Source: HIMB114 sp008638005 (GTDB taxonomy: Bacteria > Pseudomonadota > Alphaproteobacteria > Pelagibacterales > Pelagibacteraceae). Taken from it: a DNA stretch of 64,000 bases. The position numbers were made by a program, and so were the translations under genes. The DNA lies in NCBI GenBank assembly GCA_032681305.1, contig CP136340.1:124001-188000 (forward strand), read 5' to 3'. Below are positions 51,246 to 59,636 of the stretch, piece after piece. Position 1 is the first letter of the stretch; each line of letters begins with the position of its first letter. The notes under the pieces were generated by a model. The model saw nothing but the letters and a program-made list of their open reading frames with translations, had not been told where the DNA came from and made no database searches.

Positions 51246-52039
51246 TGAATTTTTTAAAAAAGATTATTGATGAAAAAAAACAAGAAGTTTTAAGTGATAG
51301 AAAAATAACACCGATTCAAAATTTAAGAAACTATTGTAAAAATAAAAATTTTAAATTTTCTAGAAAAATCAAGGAATTTAATAATTTGAATAAACCGGCA
51401 ATTATCGCTGAAATAAAACAAGCAAGTCCGTCAAAAGGAATTATTAAAAAAAACTTTGATCATATGAAAATTGCAGAGGAGTACGTTAATAACGACGCTG
51501 CATGCCTTTCTATATTAACCGAAAAGAATTATTTTTTAGGAAATAAAAAATATGTCTCTGATATAAAAAGTAAATTTGATATACCCATATTAAACAAAGA
51601 TTTTTTCGTTGACCCCTATCAGGTATATGAGGCAAATAAAAATGGAGCGGATTGTATTTTAATTATTCTGAACTCCTCTAGTGATCAACTTATAAAAGAT
51701 TTATTATTTGTGGCTAAAGAGTTGGAAATGGATGTGGTTATGGAGGTTCACAATCACAAAGAAATGGAGATTGCACTAAATTATAATTGTTCAATTATCG
51801 GTATTAATAATCGTGACCTGGAAACTTTTAATGTATCTTTAGAAAATACAATTACTTTGTATAATAATTTTAAAAACTCATTAAATAATAAAATTATAAT
51901 TTCTGAAAGTGGAATAAACACAAATAGTGACATCAAAAAAATTTATAATGAAACTGGCATAAATAATTTTCTCATTGGAGAATCGTTTATGAAGAGTGAA
52001 TCAATTACAGATTGTTTTAAAAATTTATTAAATAAATAA
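51245..52039 (+). CDS. trpC: Indole-3-glycerol phosphate synthase
   Basis: The 264-residue TIM barrel has PAIIAEIKQASPSKG near residues 49-63, CLSILTEKNYFLG near 87-99, LNKDFFVDPYQV near 116-127 and INNRDLETF near 189-197. It forms the indole ring. TrpF, B and A are not in the window, so the pathway is split. After it comes the 76-base lexA control region. Confidence 0.96.
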   Translation: MNFLKKIIDEKKQEVLSDRKITPIQNLRNYCKNKNFKFSRKIKEFNNLNKPAIIAEIKQASPSKGIIKKNFDHMKIAEEYVNNDAACLSILTEKNYFLGNKKYVSDIKSKFDIPILNKDFFVDPYQVYEANKNGADCILIILNSSSDQLIKDLLFVAKELEMDVVMEVHNHKEMEIALNYNCSIIGINNRDLETFNVSLENTITLYNNFKNSLNNKIIISESGINTNSDIKKIYNETGINNFLIGESFMKSESITDCFKNLLNK

Positions 52040-52077
52040 CTGATTTTATTGTTTTTTTTTAATTTGCATTATTAAAA

Positions 52078-52092
52078 GAACTTAAGTAGAAC
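52078..52092 (-). promoter_or_regulatory. LexA (SOS) box 1, GTTC-N7-GTTC on the minus strand
   Basis: The plus strand reads GAAC (52078-52081), 7 bases, GAAC (52089-52092). On the complement this is the exact alphaproteobacterial LexA operator GTTC-N7-GTTC. It lies 24-38 bases before the lexA ATG, where it could overlap the promoter (TTGCAT at 52064-52069 is a possible -35). Confidence 0.8.
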
Positions 52093-52099
52093 AAAGGAA

Positions 52100-52114
52100 G
52101 TTTAGGTTTTGTTC
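52100..52114 (+). promoter_or_regulatory. LexA (SOS) box 2, one mismatch (GTTT-N7-GTTC)
   Basis: GTTT (52100-52103), 7 bases (AGGTTTT), GTTC (52111-52114), ending one base before the lexA ATG. One of eight conserved bases differs from the consensus. With box 1 it forms a facing pair that would tighten autorepression. Confidence 0.55.
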
Positions 52115-52115
52115 T

Positions 52116-52802
52116 ATGCTTACTAAAAAACAAAAAAATTTATTAATATATATCAACGAGAAGTTGAAAAACGAAGGTGTTTCGCCCTCTTATGATGAAA
52201 TGAGAGAATCGCTTCAATTAAAATCAAAATCAGGAATTCACAGACTTATCTCAGCTCTGGAAGAAAGAGGATTTGTAAAAAGACTTGCTCATAAAGCTAG
52301 AGCGCTTGAAGTGGTCAAGTTACCAGAAAATGCCGGTGTTAAAGATCTTTATAATAATTTTACCCCAAGTGTTATCTCGGGCGGTTTAGACAAGAAAATT
52401 ATGCCAACCAATGATAAAAAAAACTATATTCCAGTGGTTGGGAAAATAGCGGCCGGGTTACCTATAGAGGCTATTGAGGATAATTCTGAAAATATACCCT
52501 ATCCCCCAAACCTTGGAAATAAAAATGACGAATTTTACGGATTAAAAGTTGAGGGTGATAGCATGATAAATGCGGGAATTAATGATGGTGATACAGTTAT
52601 AATAAAAAAAACAAATTCTGCTGAAAATGGAAAAATTGTGGTAGCGTTAATCGATGATCATGAAGCTACTTTAAAAAGATTAAGGAAAAAAACTAACTCA
52701 ATAGCGTTAGAAAGCGCCAATCCAAACTACGAAACAAGAATATTCAACCCTGAAAGAGTTAAAATCCAAGGTGTCCTAGTTTCATTATATAGAAATTTTT
52801 AA
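52116..52802 (+). CDS. lexA: SOS repressor LexA
   Basis: The 228-residue repressor has an N-terminal winged HTH (about residues 1-65; SPSYDEMRESLQLKSKSGIHRL recognition region). The cleavage bond Ala113-Gly114 lies in KIAAGLP, with Ser149 in EGDSMINAG and Lys187 in EATLKRL as the catalytic dyad. It is complete and should undergo RecA-stimulated self-cleavage. Two LexA boxes immediately upstream show autoregulation. It is followed after 27 bases by gltX. Confidence 0.96.
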   Translation: MLTKKQKNLLIYINEKLKNEGVSPSYDEMRESLQLKSKSGIHRLISALEERGFVKRLAHKARALEVVKLPENAGVKDLYNNFTPSVISGGLDKKIMPTNDKKNYIPVVGKIAAGLPIEAIEDNSENIPYPPNLGNKNDEFYGLKVEGDSMINAGINDGDTVIIKKTNSAENGKIVVALIDDHEATLKRLRKKTNSIALESANPNYETRIFNPERVKIQGVLVSLYRNF

Positions 52803-52829
52803 AATAATACTGTATTAGCAAAATCTATA

Positions 52830-54209
52830 ATGTCAGTAATAACTAGATTTGCACCATCTCCGACAGGTAATTTGCATATTGGTGGTGCGAGGACAGCATT
52901 ATTCAATTATCTTTATTCCAAAAATCAAAAAGGCAAATTTTTATTAAGAATTGAAGATACTGACAAAGAAAGATCTAAAAAAGAGTATGAACAACAAATT
53001 ATCAAAAGTTTAAAATGGCTTGGAATAGAATATGATGAAAATGTATTTTACCAATCTAAAAACATAGAAAAGCACAAAAAAATTGCTGATGAACTTTTGC
53101 AAAATAATTTTGCCTACAAATGCTACTGCACACCTGAAGAGCTAGATAAAAAAAGAAATGCAGCTAAGTCAAATGACAGAAATTATATTTACGATGGTAA
53201 ATGCAGGGAGCTTGAAAAGGAAGTAAAAAAACCTTTTGTGGTAAGATTAAAAGTACAAAAAAATCAAAATATAAAACTTCACGATGGTGTGCAGGGAGAG
53301 GTAAATATAGATCTTAATAATATTGAAGATTTTGTGTTACTAAGAACAGATGGAACTCCCACTTATAACCTTTCAGCATCTGTTGATGATAAGTTAATGA
53401 ACATTACCCATGTCATAAGAGGAGATGATCATAAAATTAATGCAATCAAACAAATTTTAATTTTTAATTATATGAATTGGAAAGTTCCAAAATATTTTCA
53501 TGTACCACTGATACATTCAGAAGAAGGAAAAAAACTATCTAAGAGAGATAATGCTTCTACTACTGAGGATTACAAAAAAATTGGCATCCTACCAATTTCT
53601 TTACGTAATTATCTGTTAAGACTTGGCTGGTCTTACAAAGACAAAGAAATTTTTAGTGATGAAGAATCTATAAGTTTTTTTAATTTAAAGGGTATTGGCA
53701 AATCTCCATCAAAATTAGACTTTGAAAGGATCAAATCATTAAATGAATATTACATCAAGAATCTTGATCAAAAAGAGCTATCTGAGTACTTTCAAAGTTT
53801 TATTAACGAATATCATCAAGGTTTATCAAAAGAATATTGCGACAAAATTATAGAAAATTTATCTATTTTAAAAAACAAAGCTAAATCTTTAGAGGATATT
53901 TATATAAATTCTAAATTTATATATGATTATAATAATCAAATTAATGATAATGAAAATATTATTAACTCAAATACAAAAATATTTATTAAAGATTTTTATG
54001 AAGAAATTAAAAATTTAAAAAATGAAGATGAAAATAAATTAATTGAAATAAATGAAAAAATTATAAAAAAAAATAACATTAAATTTAAAGATTTTGGCCA
54101 ACCATTAAGATTAATACTTACAAATTCATCACATGCACCAAGTATAAAAGATATTGTAAAAATACTGGGTATTTCTGAAACTATTTCAAGATTACAGCGA
54201 CATTTATAA
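52830..54209 (+). CDS. gltX: Glutamyl-tRNA synthetase
   Basis: The 459-residue class I synthetase has RFAPSPTGNLHIGGARTAL at residues 6-24 (HIGH motif), YKCYCTPEELD near 97-107 and EGKKLSKRDNA near 231-241 (KMSKS variant). The C-terminal anticodon-binding region is long and Asn/Lys-rich. It charges tRNA-Glu and perhaps tRNA-Gln where GatCAB is used. The gene order lexA-gltX-gltA is conserved in alphaproteobacteria, usually with comEC between lexA and gltX; comEC is absent here. Confidence 0.96.
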   Translation: MSVITRFAPSPTGNLHIGGARTALFNYLYSKNQKGKFLLRIEDTDKERSKKEYEQQIIKSLKWLGIEYDENVFYQSKNIEKHKKIADELLQNNFAYKCYCTPEELDKKRNAAKSNDRNYIYDGKCRELEKEVKKPFVVRLKVQKNQNIKLHDGVQGEVNIDLNNIEDFVLLRTDGTPTYNLSASVDDKLMNITHVIRGDDHKINAIKQILIFNYMNWKVPKYFHVPLIHSEEGKKLSKRDNASTTEDYKKIGILPISLRNYLLRLGWSYKDKEIFSDEESISFFNLKGIGKSPSKLDFERIKSLNEYYIKNLDQKELSEYFQSFINEYHQGLSKEYCDKIIENLSILKNKAKSLEDIYINSKFIYDYNNQINDNENIINSNTKIFIKDFYEEIKNLKNEDENKLIEINEKIIKKNNIKFKDFGQPLRLILTNSSHAPSIKDIVKILGISETISRLQRHL

Positions 54210-54211
54210 AT

Positions 54212-54240
54212 TAGACAATAATACTTTAAGCTGATATGTA
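54212..54240 (+). promoter_or_regulatory. Possible promoter of gltA
   Basis: TAGACA (54212-54217), 17 bases, TATGTA (54235-54240) in the 39-base gltX-gltA spacer. Initiation would fall within about 5 bases of the ATG at 54249, implying a near-leaderless mRNA. Weak on its own. Confidence 0.3.
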
Positions 54241-54248
54241 ATCGGCCG

Positions 54249-55535
54249 ATGAGTGAGAAAGCTAAACTTCAAATTAGTGAAAAAAATTACGAACTTCCAA
54301 TAAAAAAAGGAACTGTTGGTCCTTCAGTGATTGATGTTTCAAAACTTTACTCTGATACTGGGTATTTTACATTCGATCCAGGATTTACATCTACAGGAAG
54401 TTGCGAATCTTCAATAACTTATATTGATGGAAACAAAGGTGAGTGTTTTTACCGTGGATACCCCATGGATGAGCTTGCAGAAAAAAGTAATTTTTTAGAA
54501 ACTGTGTATTTATTGTGGGATGGTGAGCTACCTAATAAAGATCAATGGGAAGAATTTTCTAGTTCAATCAAAAACCATACAATGGTTCATGAGCAAATAA
54601 GAACTTTTTTTAATGGATTTAGAAGAGGAGCCCATCCAATGGCCATCATGGTAGCGTGCGTGGCTGCTTTATCTGCATTTTATCCAGATTCAACAAACAT
54701 TGCAGACCCTGAACAAAGAAAAATATCCGCAAGAAGAATGGTAGCAAAAATTCCAACTCTTGCAGCGATGGCTTACAAATATAGCATGGGACAACCATAT
54801 GTTTACCCTGACAATAATTTGAATTATGCAGAAAATTTTATGCAAATGTGCTTTGCTGTTCCTGCGGAAAAATATGAAATAAACAAAACCTTTGTAAAAG
54901 CATTAGATAAAATACTTATTTTACATGCAGACCATGAACAAAATGCATCAACTTCAACTGTAAGACTTGCCGCCTCTTCAGGTGTAAATCCTTTTGCATC
55001 AATTTCAACAGGGTTTACTTCATTATGGGGACCGTTACATGGTGGAGCGAATGAAGCTGCTTTAAATATGTTAAAGCAAATAGGAGATGTAAAAAACATT
55101 CCTGACTATATAAAAAAAGCTAAAGATAAAAATGATCCATTTAAACTGATGGGCTTTGGTCATAGGGTTTACAAAAACTACGATCCTAGAGCTAAAGTTA
55201 TGCAAAAAACATGTCATGAGGTTCTTGAAGTTGCTGGAAAAAAAGATGACAAGCTTCTACAGGTTGCTAAAGAACTTGAAAAAATAGCCCTTAACGATGA
55301 ATATTTTATTGAAAAAAAACTATACCCTAACATTGATTTTTATTCTGGTATTACACTAAGTGCCATGAATTTTCCTACTACAATGTTTACAGTTTTGTTT
55401 GCTGTTGCTAGGACAGCAGGATGGTTGGCTCATTGGAAAGAGATGTTAGTAGACAGTAAAACTAAAATAGGCAGACCTAGACAACTTTACACAGGTCAGC
55501 AGCCAAGAGCTTTTACAAATCTATCTTCAAGATAA
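54249..55535 (+). CDS. gltA: Citrate synthase
   Basis: The 428-residue type II citrate synthase has FDPGFTSTGSCESSITYIDG near residues 38-57, YRGYPMDELAEKSNF near 64-78, LHADHEQNASTSTVRLAASSG near 224-244, GPLHGGANEAAL near 261-272 and KLMGFGHRVYKNYDPRA near 299-315. Catalytic His and Asp are present. It condenses acetyl-CoA with oxaloacetate. It is the last plus-strand gene before the convergent envelope operon; only 4 bases separate it from the lpxB stop. Confidence 0.97.
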   Translation: MSEKAKLQISEKNYELPIKKGTVGPSVIDVSKLYSDTGYFTFDPGFTSTGSCESSITYIDGNKGECFYRGYPMDELAEKSNFLETVYLLWDGELPNKDQWEEFSSSIKNHTMVHEQIRTFFNGFRRGAHPMAIMVACVAALSAFYPDSTNIADPEQRKISARRMVAKIPTLAAMAYKYSMGQPYVYPDNNLNYAENFMQMCFAVPAEKYEINKTFVKALDKILILHADHEQNASTSTVRLAASSGVNPFASISTGFTSLWGPLHGGANEAALNMLKQIGDVKNIPDYIKKAKDKNDPFKLMGFGHRVYKNYDPRAKVMQKTCHEVLEVAGKKDDKLLQVAKELEKIALNDEYFIEKKLYPNIDFYSGITLSAMNFPTTMFTVLFAVARTAGWLAHWKEMLVDSKTKIGRPRQLYTGQQPRAFTNLSSR

Positions 55536-55539
55536 AATA

Positions 55540-56649
55540 TTATAAATAACTTTTTATATCTTTGCTGATAACCTTTGATGTAGATTTATTTGATATTCTT
55601 TTTAAAATATTATTATAATCACTTATCATTTGGGTTATTTGATTTTTATTTTTTAAATAAAAATAAATTTTATCTAATATTTTTTCTGAAGTACAATCAA
55701 ACTGTATTAACTCAGGTATAATTTTTTTATTGGCCATAATATTAATAATATTTATAAATTTAACTTTAACAAACGGCTTAATTAAAAAATAATTTAATAA
55801 ATTAAATTTATAAATAGTGATTATGCCAGATTGAGACTTGCAAAGATCTAGAGAAATGGTTCCTGATTTTGCAATACATAAAATTGACTTTCTGTAAAAT
55901 TTTTCTTTTTTATCAGCTTCAAAATTAATAATAATTTTTAATTTTGAATTTTTAAAATAATTTTTTAAAAAAAAATAATTACTTTTGGTTGCACCAATAT
56001 GAAAAGTATAGTTTGAACCTAATTTTGACATAACGTTATTAAATATAGGAAGAAAATAATTAAGTTCAGAATTTCTACTTCCTGGACAAAAAGTAATTAA
56101 ATTTTGTGACTTTTTAGAAATATTTATTTTTTGAAATTTGAAATTTTCAAAAAAAGGATGACCAACAAATAAATGTTTAATTTTAAATTTTTTAAAATAT
56201 TTTTTTTCAAAATTAAAAAGCAAATAAATTTTATCAATATATTTTTTAATACTAAGCAATCTACTTTCTCGCCATGCCCAAACAGTTGGAGCTACATAAT
56301 GTAAAAACTTAGGTTTAACTTTTTTATTTTTTTTAATTTTATTGATTACTCTGAAAACAAAATCTGGAGAATCCACGGAGAATACAATATCGGGATTAAA
56401 CTTTTCTATATAATTAACAGTATCTTTGATTTTTTTTTTTATAAAAAAAATATTTACCAATACATCTTTGATACCAAAAAAAGTAATATCAGAATTGTTA
56501 AAACATTTTTTAATTTTTAGTTTTTTTAAATTTTCACCGACTATCCCAGAAATTTTATATTTTTTAATATCTAAATTTTTAAAAACTTTATAAGCAAGTA
56601 AATCTCCTGATGGTTCACCTGTTATAATAAATATTTTTTTTTTTAACAT
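55540..56649 (-). CDS. lpxB: Lipid-A-disaccharide synthase
   Basis: The 369-residue GT19 enzyme has FIITGEPSGDLLAYKV at about residues 7-22, SVDSPDFVFRV near 91-101, HYVAPTVWAWRESR near 117-130 and FCPGSRNSEL near 191-200. It joins UDP-diacylglucosamine and lipid X. I use the ATG at 56649, which overlaps the lpxI stop as TGATG; a TTG one codon upstream is the alternative. It ends the envelope operon. Confidence 0.93.
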   Translation of the reverse strand: MLKKKIFIITGEPSGDLLAYKVFKNLDIKKYKISGIVGENLKKLKIKKCFNNSDITFFGIKDVLVNIFFIKKKIKDTVNYIEKFNPDIVFSVDSPDFVFRVINKIKKNKKVKPKFLHYVAPTVWAWRESRLLSIKKYIDKIYLLFNFEKKYFKKFKIKHLFVGHPFFENFKFQKINISKKSQNLITFCPGSRNSELNYFLPIFNNVMSKLGSNYTFHIGATKSNYFFLKNYFKNSKLKIIINFEADKKEKFYRKSILCIAKSGTISLDLCKSQSGIITIYKFNLLNYFLIKPFVKVKFINIINIMANKKIIPELIQFDCTSEKILDKIYFYLKNKNQITQMISDYNNILKRISNKSTSKVISKDIKSYL

Positions 56650-57440
56650 CAAATAGCAGATATAAAAAAATTATTTTTATTAGCGAGTAAAATTGCTTTT
56701 TCTTTATTAAGAAAAATATTTTTATTTTTTTTTAAAAAAACACCTTTTAAATTAGCGTTAATACAAAGTTTAATAGTTTGAATACCGATAGTCGGCAAAT
56801 CGTAATTTAAACTCTGGCCCTTTTTAGGCATTTTAACAAGCACGCCAGATGTTTTGTTACCAAATTTTTTCTTCAAATGCGCAGTTCTTTTTAACATTAA
56901 GTCAGTTCCTTCGGCGGCCTCTATACTTAATATATGTCCATTATCGACAATTATTGCCTGTGCATTATCAAATTTACTTAATGATTTTAATATTAAGCAA
57001 GATTTTTTTAAATCTTCAAAATCAACAGTTGAAGGTTTTTGTTTAGTAGCTAAATTTTCTAACAATAAATTTTTACAATACTTATGAGATGCAACTACAC
57101 TTATATTATAACTTTTTAAAACTTTACTTGCGAAGTCCAGTAACCCTCCGTCACCTTTTTTAAATGCACCTTTTAATTTTGGAATAAAACGTAATGATGT
57201 CATATCAAATCTTAAACTTGCAAAATTTGGTCTTTGAATTTTGCCAGCAAAAATTACTTCTTTGACTCTATTTTTTTTTAATATTTTAATAATATCTCCA
57301 AATCTACCCAGATTAACTCTGTGTGAGTTATGGTAATTATTATTAGATAAATTTATTATAATATAAGATCTTTTTTGATGTACTAATGATTTTATTATTT
57401 CTTTAGGAAACTCACCATTCCCAGCAAAAATTGCTATCAT
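56649..57440 (-). CDS. lpxI: UDP-2,3-diacylglucosamine pyrophosphatase LpxI
   Basis: The 263-residue DUF1009 protein has FAGNGEFPKEI at residues 5-15, RFGDIIKILKKNRVKEVIFAGKIQRPNF near 46-73 and KGGDGGLL-like KKGDGGLLDF near 93-102. It also has ILSIEAAEGTDLMLKRTA near 171-188 and MPKKGQSLNYDLPTIG near 204-219. LpxI replaces LpxH in most alphaproteobacteria, forming lipid X from UDP-diacyl-GlcN. The lpxA-lpxI-lpxB order supports the call. Confidence 0.93.
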   Translation of the reverse strand: MIAIFAGNGEFPKEIIKSLVHQKRSYIIINLSNNNYHNSHRVNLGRFGDIIKILKKNRVKEVIFAGKIQRPNFASLRFDMTSLRFIPKLKGAFKKGDGGLLDFASKVLKSYNISVVASHKYCKNLLLENLATKQKPSTVDFEDLKKSCLILKSLSKFDNAQAIIVDNGHILSIEAAEGTDLMLKRTAHLKKKFGNKTSGVLVKMPKKGQSLNYDLPTIGIQTIKLCINANLKGVFLKKNKNIFLNKEKAILLANKNNFFISAI

Positions 57441-58210
57441 TCTATTGGTCTACAAATATCTCTTGAAGAATTTTTGTTTTTAATAAAGTTAACTAAAATA
57501 GAATTTAAATTAAAAGTTAAGTCAAGATTTGATAAATATTCACTCATATTATTACATTTAAATAAATTATTTATTGTTTTTTTGTAATCTTCTATTTCTT
57601 TGTTTTTGAAACCTTTTCTTTTAAGTCCTATTATATTTAAATTTTCATAAAAAGAACGATTCCCTTTGACAAGCGTATAGGGCAAAACATCCCTATCTAC
57701 ACCTGTCATGCCTCCAATCATTGCCCCTTGACCAATTTTTGAAAACTGCAAAACTGCAGAATTCCCCCCTAAAATAACATCATTTTCAAATTCACAATGT
57801 CCTGCAATTGCTGCATTATTTGCTATTACTAAACGATCTCCCATTCTGCAATCGTGACCAACATGAGAACCGACCATGAAAAGAGAGTTGTTTCCTATAA
57901 TTGTTTTGTATCCACCGTGCTCAGTTCCGAGGCTTATGTTACAGTACTCTCTAAATATATTATTATCACCAATATTTAGGAAACTCTTTTCTCCTCTAAA
58001 CTTTAGATCTTGAGGGTTGCTTCCAATTGAACAATATGGATAGAATGTATTTTTTTTTCCAATCTTAGTATATCCAGAAATAGTTACAGTATTATAGATT
58101 TTGCAATAATCACCAATTTCAACATTTTCGCCGATTACACAATAATCTCCAATTTCAACACCGTTTCCGATTTTGGCTGATTTATGAATTGATGAATTGT
58201 TACTTATCAT
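57437..58210 (-). CDS. lpxA: UDP-N-acetylglucosamine acyltransferase
   Basis: The 257-residue left-handed beta-helix protein starts with hexapeptide repeats (IHKSAKIGNGVEIGDYCVIG). It carries HVGHDCRMGDRLVIANN near residues 120-136, with the catalytic His, and ends in an alpha-helical domain. It performs the first acylation of lipid A synthesis using a 3-hydroxyacyl-ACP. It overlaps fabZ by 11 bases. Confidence 0.96.
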   Translation of the reverse strand: MISNNSSIHKSAKIGNGVEIGDYCVIGENVEIGDYCKIYNTVTISGYTKIGKKNTFYPYCSIGSNPQDLKFRGEKSFLNIGDNNIFREYCNISLGTEHGGYKTIIGNNSLFMVGSHVGHDCRMGDRLVIANNAAIAGHCEFENDVILGGNSAVLQFSKIGQGAMIGGMTGVDRDVLPYTLVKGNRSFYENLNIIGLKRKGFKNKEIEDYKKTINNLFKCNNMSEYLSNLDLTFNLNSILVNFIKNKNSSRDICRPIE

Positions 58211-58667
58211 TCCTATCTACTATTGTGGCCATCCATTCAGCATCAGCCATTTTTTCATTGTTACAATATGCTATCCCTTTATACCTCCAGATTTTGCCTT
58301 TAATTTTATCAACTTTGCAATCAAGATATAAGTCACACGGAGGTGCTACTGGTTTTCTAAATCTAGCGCTCTGTACAGACATTAAATAAACAAGCTTATC
58401 TTGAACTATTTTTGGATCCAAACTGTATGCGGCCAAAGAAGCAGCTGCCTGACCAAAAGCCTCAACTATCATAACACCTGGCATTACAGGTTGGCCAGGA
58501 AAATGTCCTTGTAAAAAAAATTTATCATTAGTTAATTTTAAATGACCAAGCCCAGATTGCATTGGAATAATATTGTATAAATTATCAATTAATAACATTG
58601 GGTCTCGATGTGGTAACAATGTTATTATTTTCTCCTTATTTATAAATGGTAAATTTTCATCAATCAT
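58200..58667 (-). CDS. fabZ: 3-hydroxyacyl-ACP dehydratase FabZ
   Basis: The 155-residue hot-dog fold enzyme has LLPHRDPMLLIDN near residues 17-29 and GHFPGQPVMPGVMIVEAFGQAAA near 53-75, giving the catalytic His and Glu. It dehydrates 3-hydroxyacyl-ACP, competing with LpxA/LpxD for the same substrate pool, which explains the shared operon. It overlaps lpxD by 8 bases. Confidence 0.96.
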   Translation of the reverse strand: MIDENLPFINKEKIITLLPHRDPMLLIDNLYNIIPMQSGLGHLKLTNDKFFLQGHFPGQPVMPGVMIVEAFGQAAASLAAYSLDPKIVQDKLVYLMSVQSARFRKPVAPPCDLYLDCKVDKIKGKIWRYKGIAYCNNEKMADAEWMATIVDRNDK

Positions 58668-59628
58668 TTTTCATGCTTTTTATAAAATTTTTCATTGAAG
58701 TAGCAGGATAACCCATTATCTTATTTTTAGATTCAACATTTTTTAATACACCTGACTTTCCACCAATATGAACATTATTGCCAATTAACAAATGTCCAGA
58801 AATTCCAGCTTGTCCACCAACTAAACATCCTTTTCCGATTTTGGTGCTTCCGGCTATGCCTACTTGAGCTGCAATAAAACAATTTGAACCAATTTGAACG
58901 TTATGAGCTATATGAGTTAAATTATCAATCATGGCGCTCCTACCAATTACAGTATCAGAGAAAGACCCTCTATCAATTGTACAATTTGAACCTATATAAA
59001 CATTATTATCTATAATAACTCTACCTATGTGGGGTATAAAAATTATTTTTTCTTTTATTTTTTTAAATCCAAAGCCAATTTTTCCAATTATTGATCCATC
59101 ATTTATAATTACATCATTTCCAATTATACAATTTGAAATTATGCAGTTAGAGCCAATTGAAACATTATTACCAATAATCACATTTTTTTTAATTAATGAG
59201 TTGCAGCCTATGCTAAAGTTTTTTCCTATTTTTACAGACTTATCAATTATAGAATTTAATTTTTGATATTTACTATATTTATTTGAAATATTAATTTTTA
59301 TATTATCATTATCAGCATCTGGGTAAAAAGTTTTGGCGGTTATTATGAAGTCTAACAAAGGGTTATCTGAAATTATTGGAGTGACTTTAGTATTTTTTAA
59401 AAATAGCAGATCTTTATTTTTTATAAAACAAAATGTTACATTACTATTATTTAAATCCTCCTCATAATTTTTATTTTCAAAAAAACTAATCTCATTTTTC
59501 TTTCCATTTTTTAAATTAGAAACATTTGAAACAAGTTTATTTTTTAATACTATATTTTTAGTAAACGGAGCATATTTAATAATTTTATTTATTTTTATAG
59601 GTCCCTTATTTTCAAAGAAAAAACTCAT
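58660..59628 (-). CDS. lpxD: UDP-3-O-acylglucosamine N-acyltransferase
   Basis: The 322-residue protein has an N-terminal uridine-binding domain (about residues 1-105) and a long left-handed beta-helix. DRGSFSDTVIG and DNLTHIAHNVQIGSNCFIAAQ near 212-245 contain the catalytic His. It adds the second 3-hydroxyacyl chain in lipid A synthesis. It lies 8 bases after bamA. Confidence 0.95.
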   Translation of the reverse strand: MSFFFENKGPIKINKIIKYAPFTKNIVLKNKLVSNVSNLKNGKKNEISFFENKNYEEDLNNSNVTFCFIKNKDLLFLKNTKVTPIISDNPLLDFIITAKTFYPDADNDNIKINISNKYSKYQKLNSIIDKSVKIGKNFSIGCNSLIKKNVIIGNNVSIGSNCIISNCIIGNDVIINDGSIIGKIGFGFKKIKEKIIFIPHIGRVIIDNNVYIGSNCTIDRGSFSDTVIGRSAMIDNLTHIAHNVQIGSNCFIAAQVGIAGSTKIGKGCLVGGQAGISGHLLIGNNVHIGGKSGVLKNVESKNKIMGYPATSMKNFIKSMKND

Positions 59629-59636
59629 TTTAAAAT

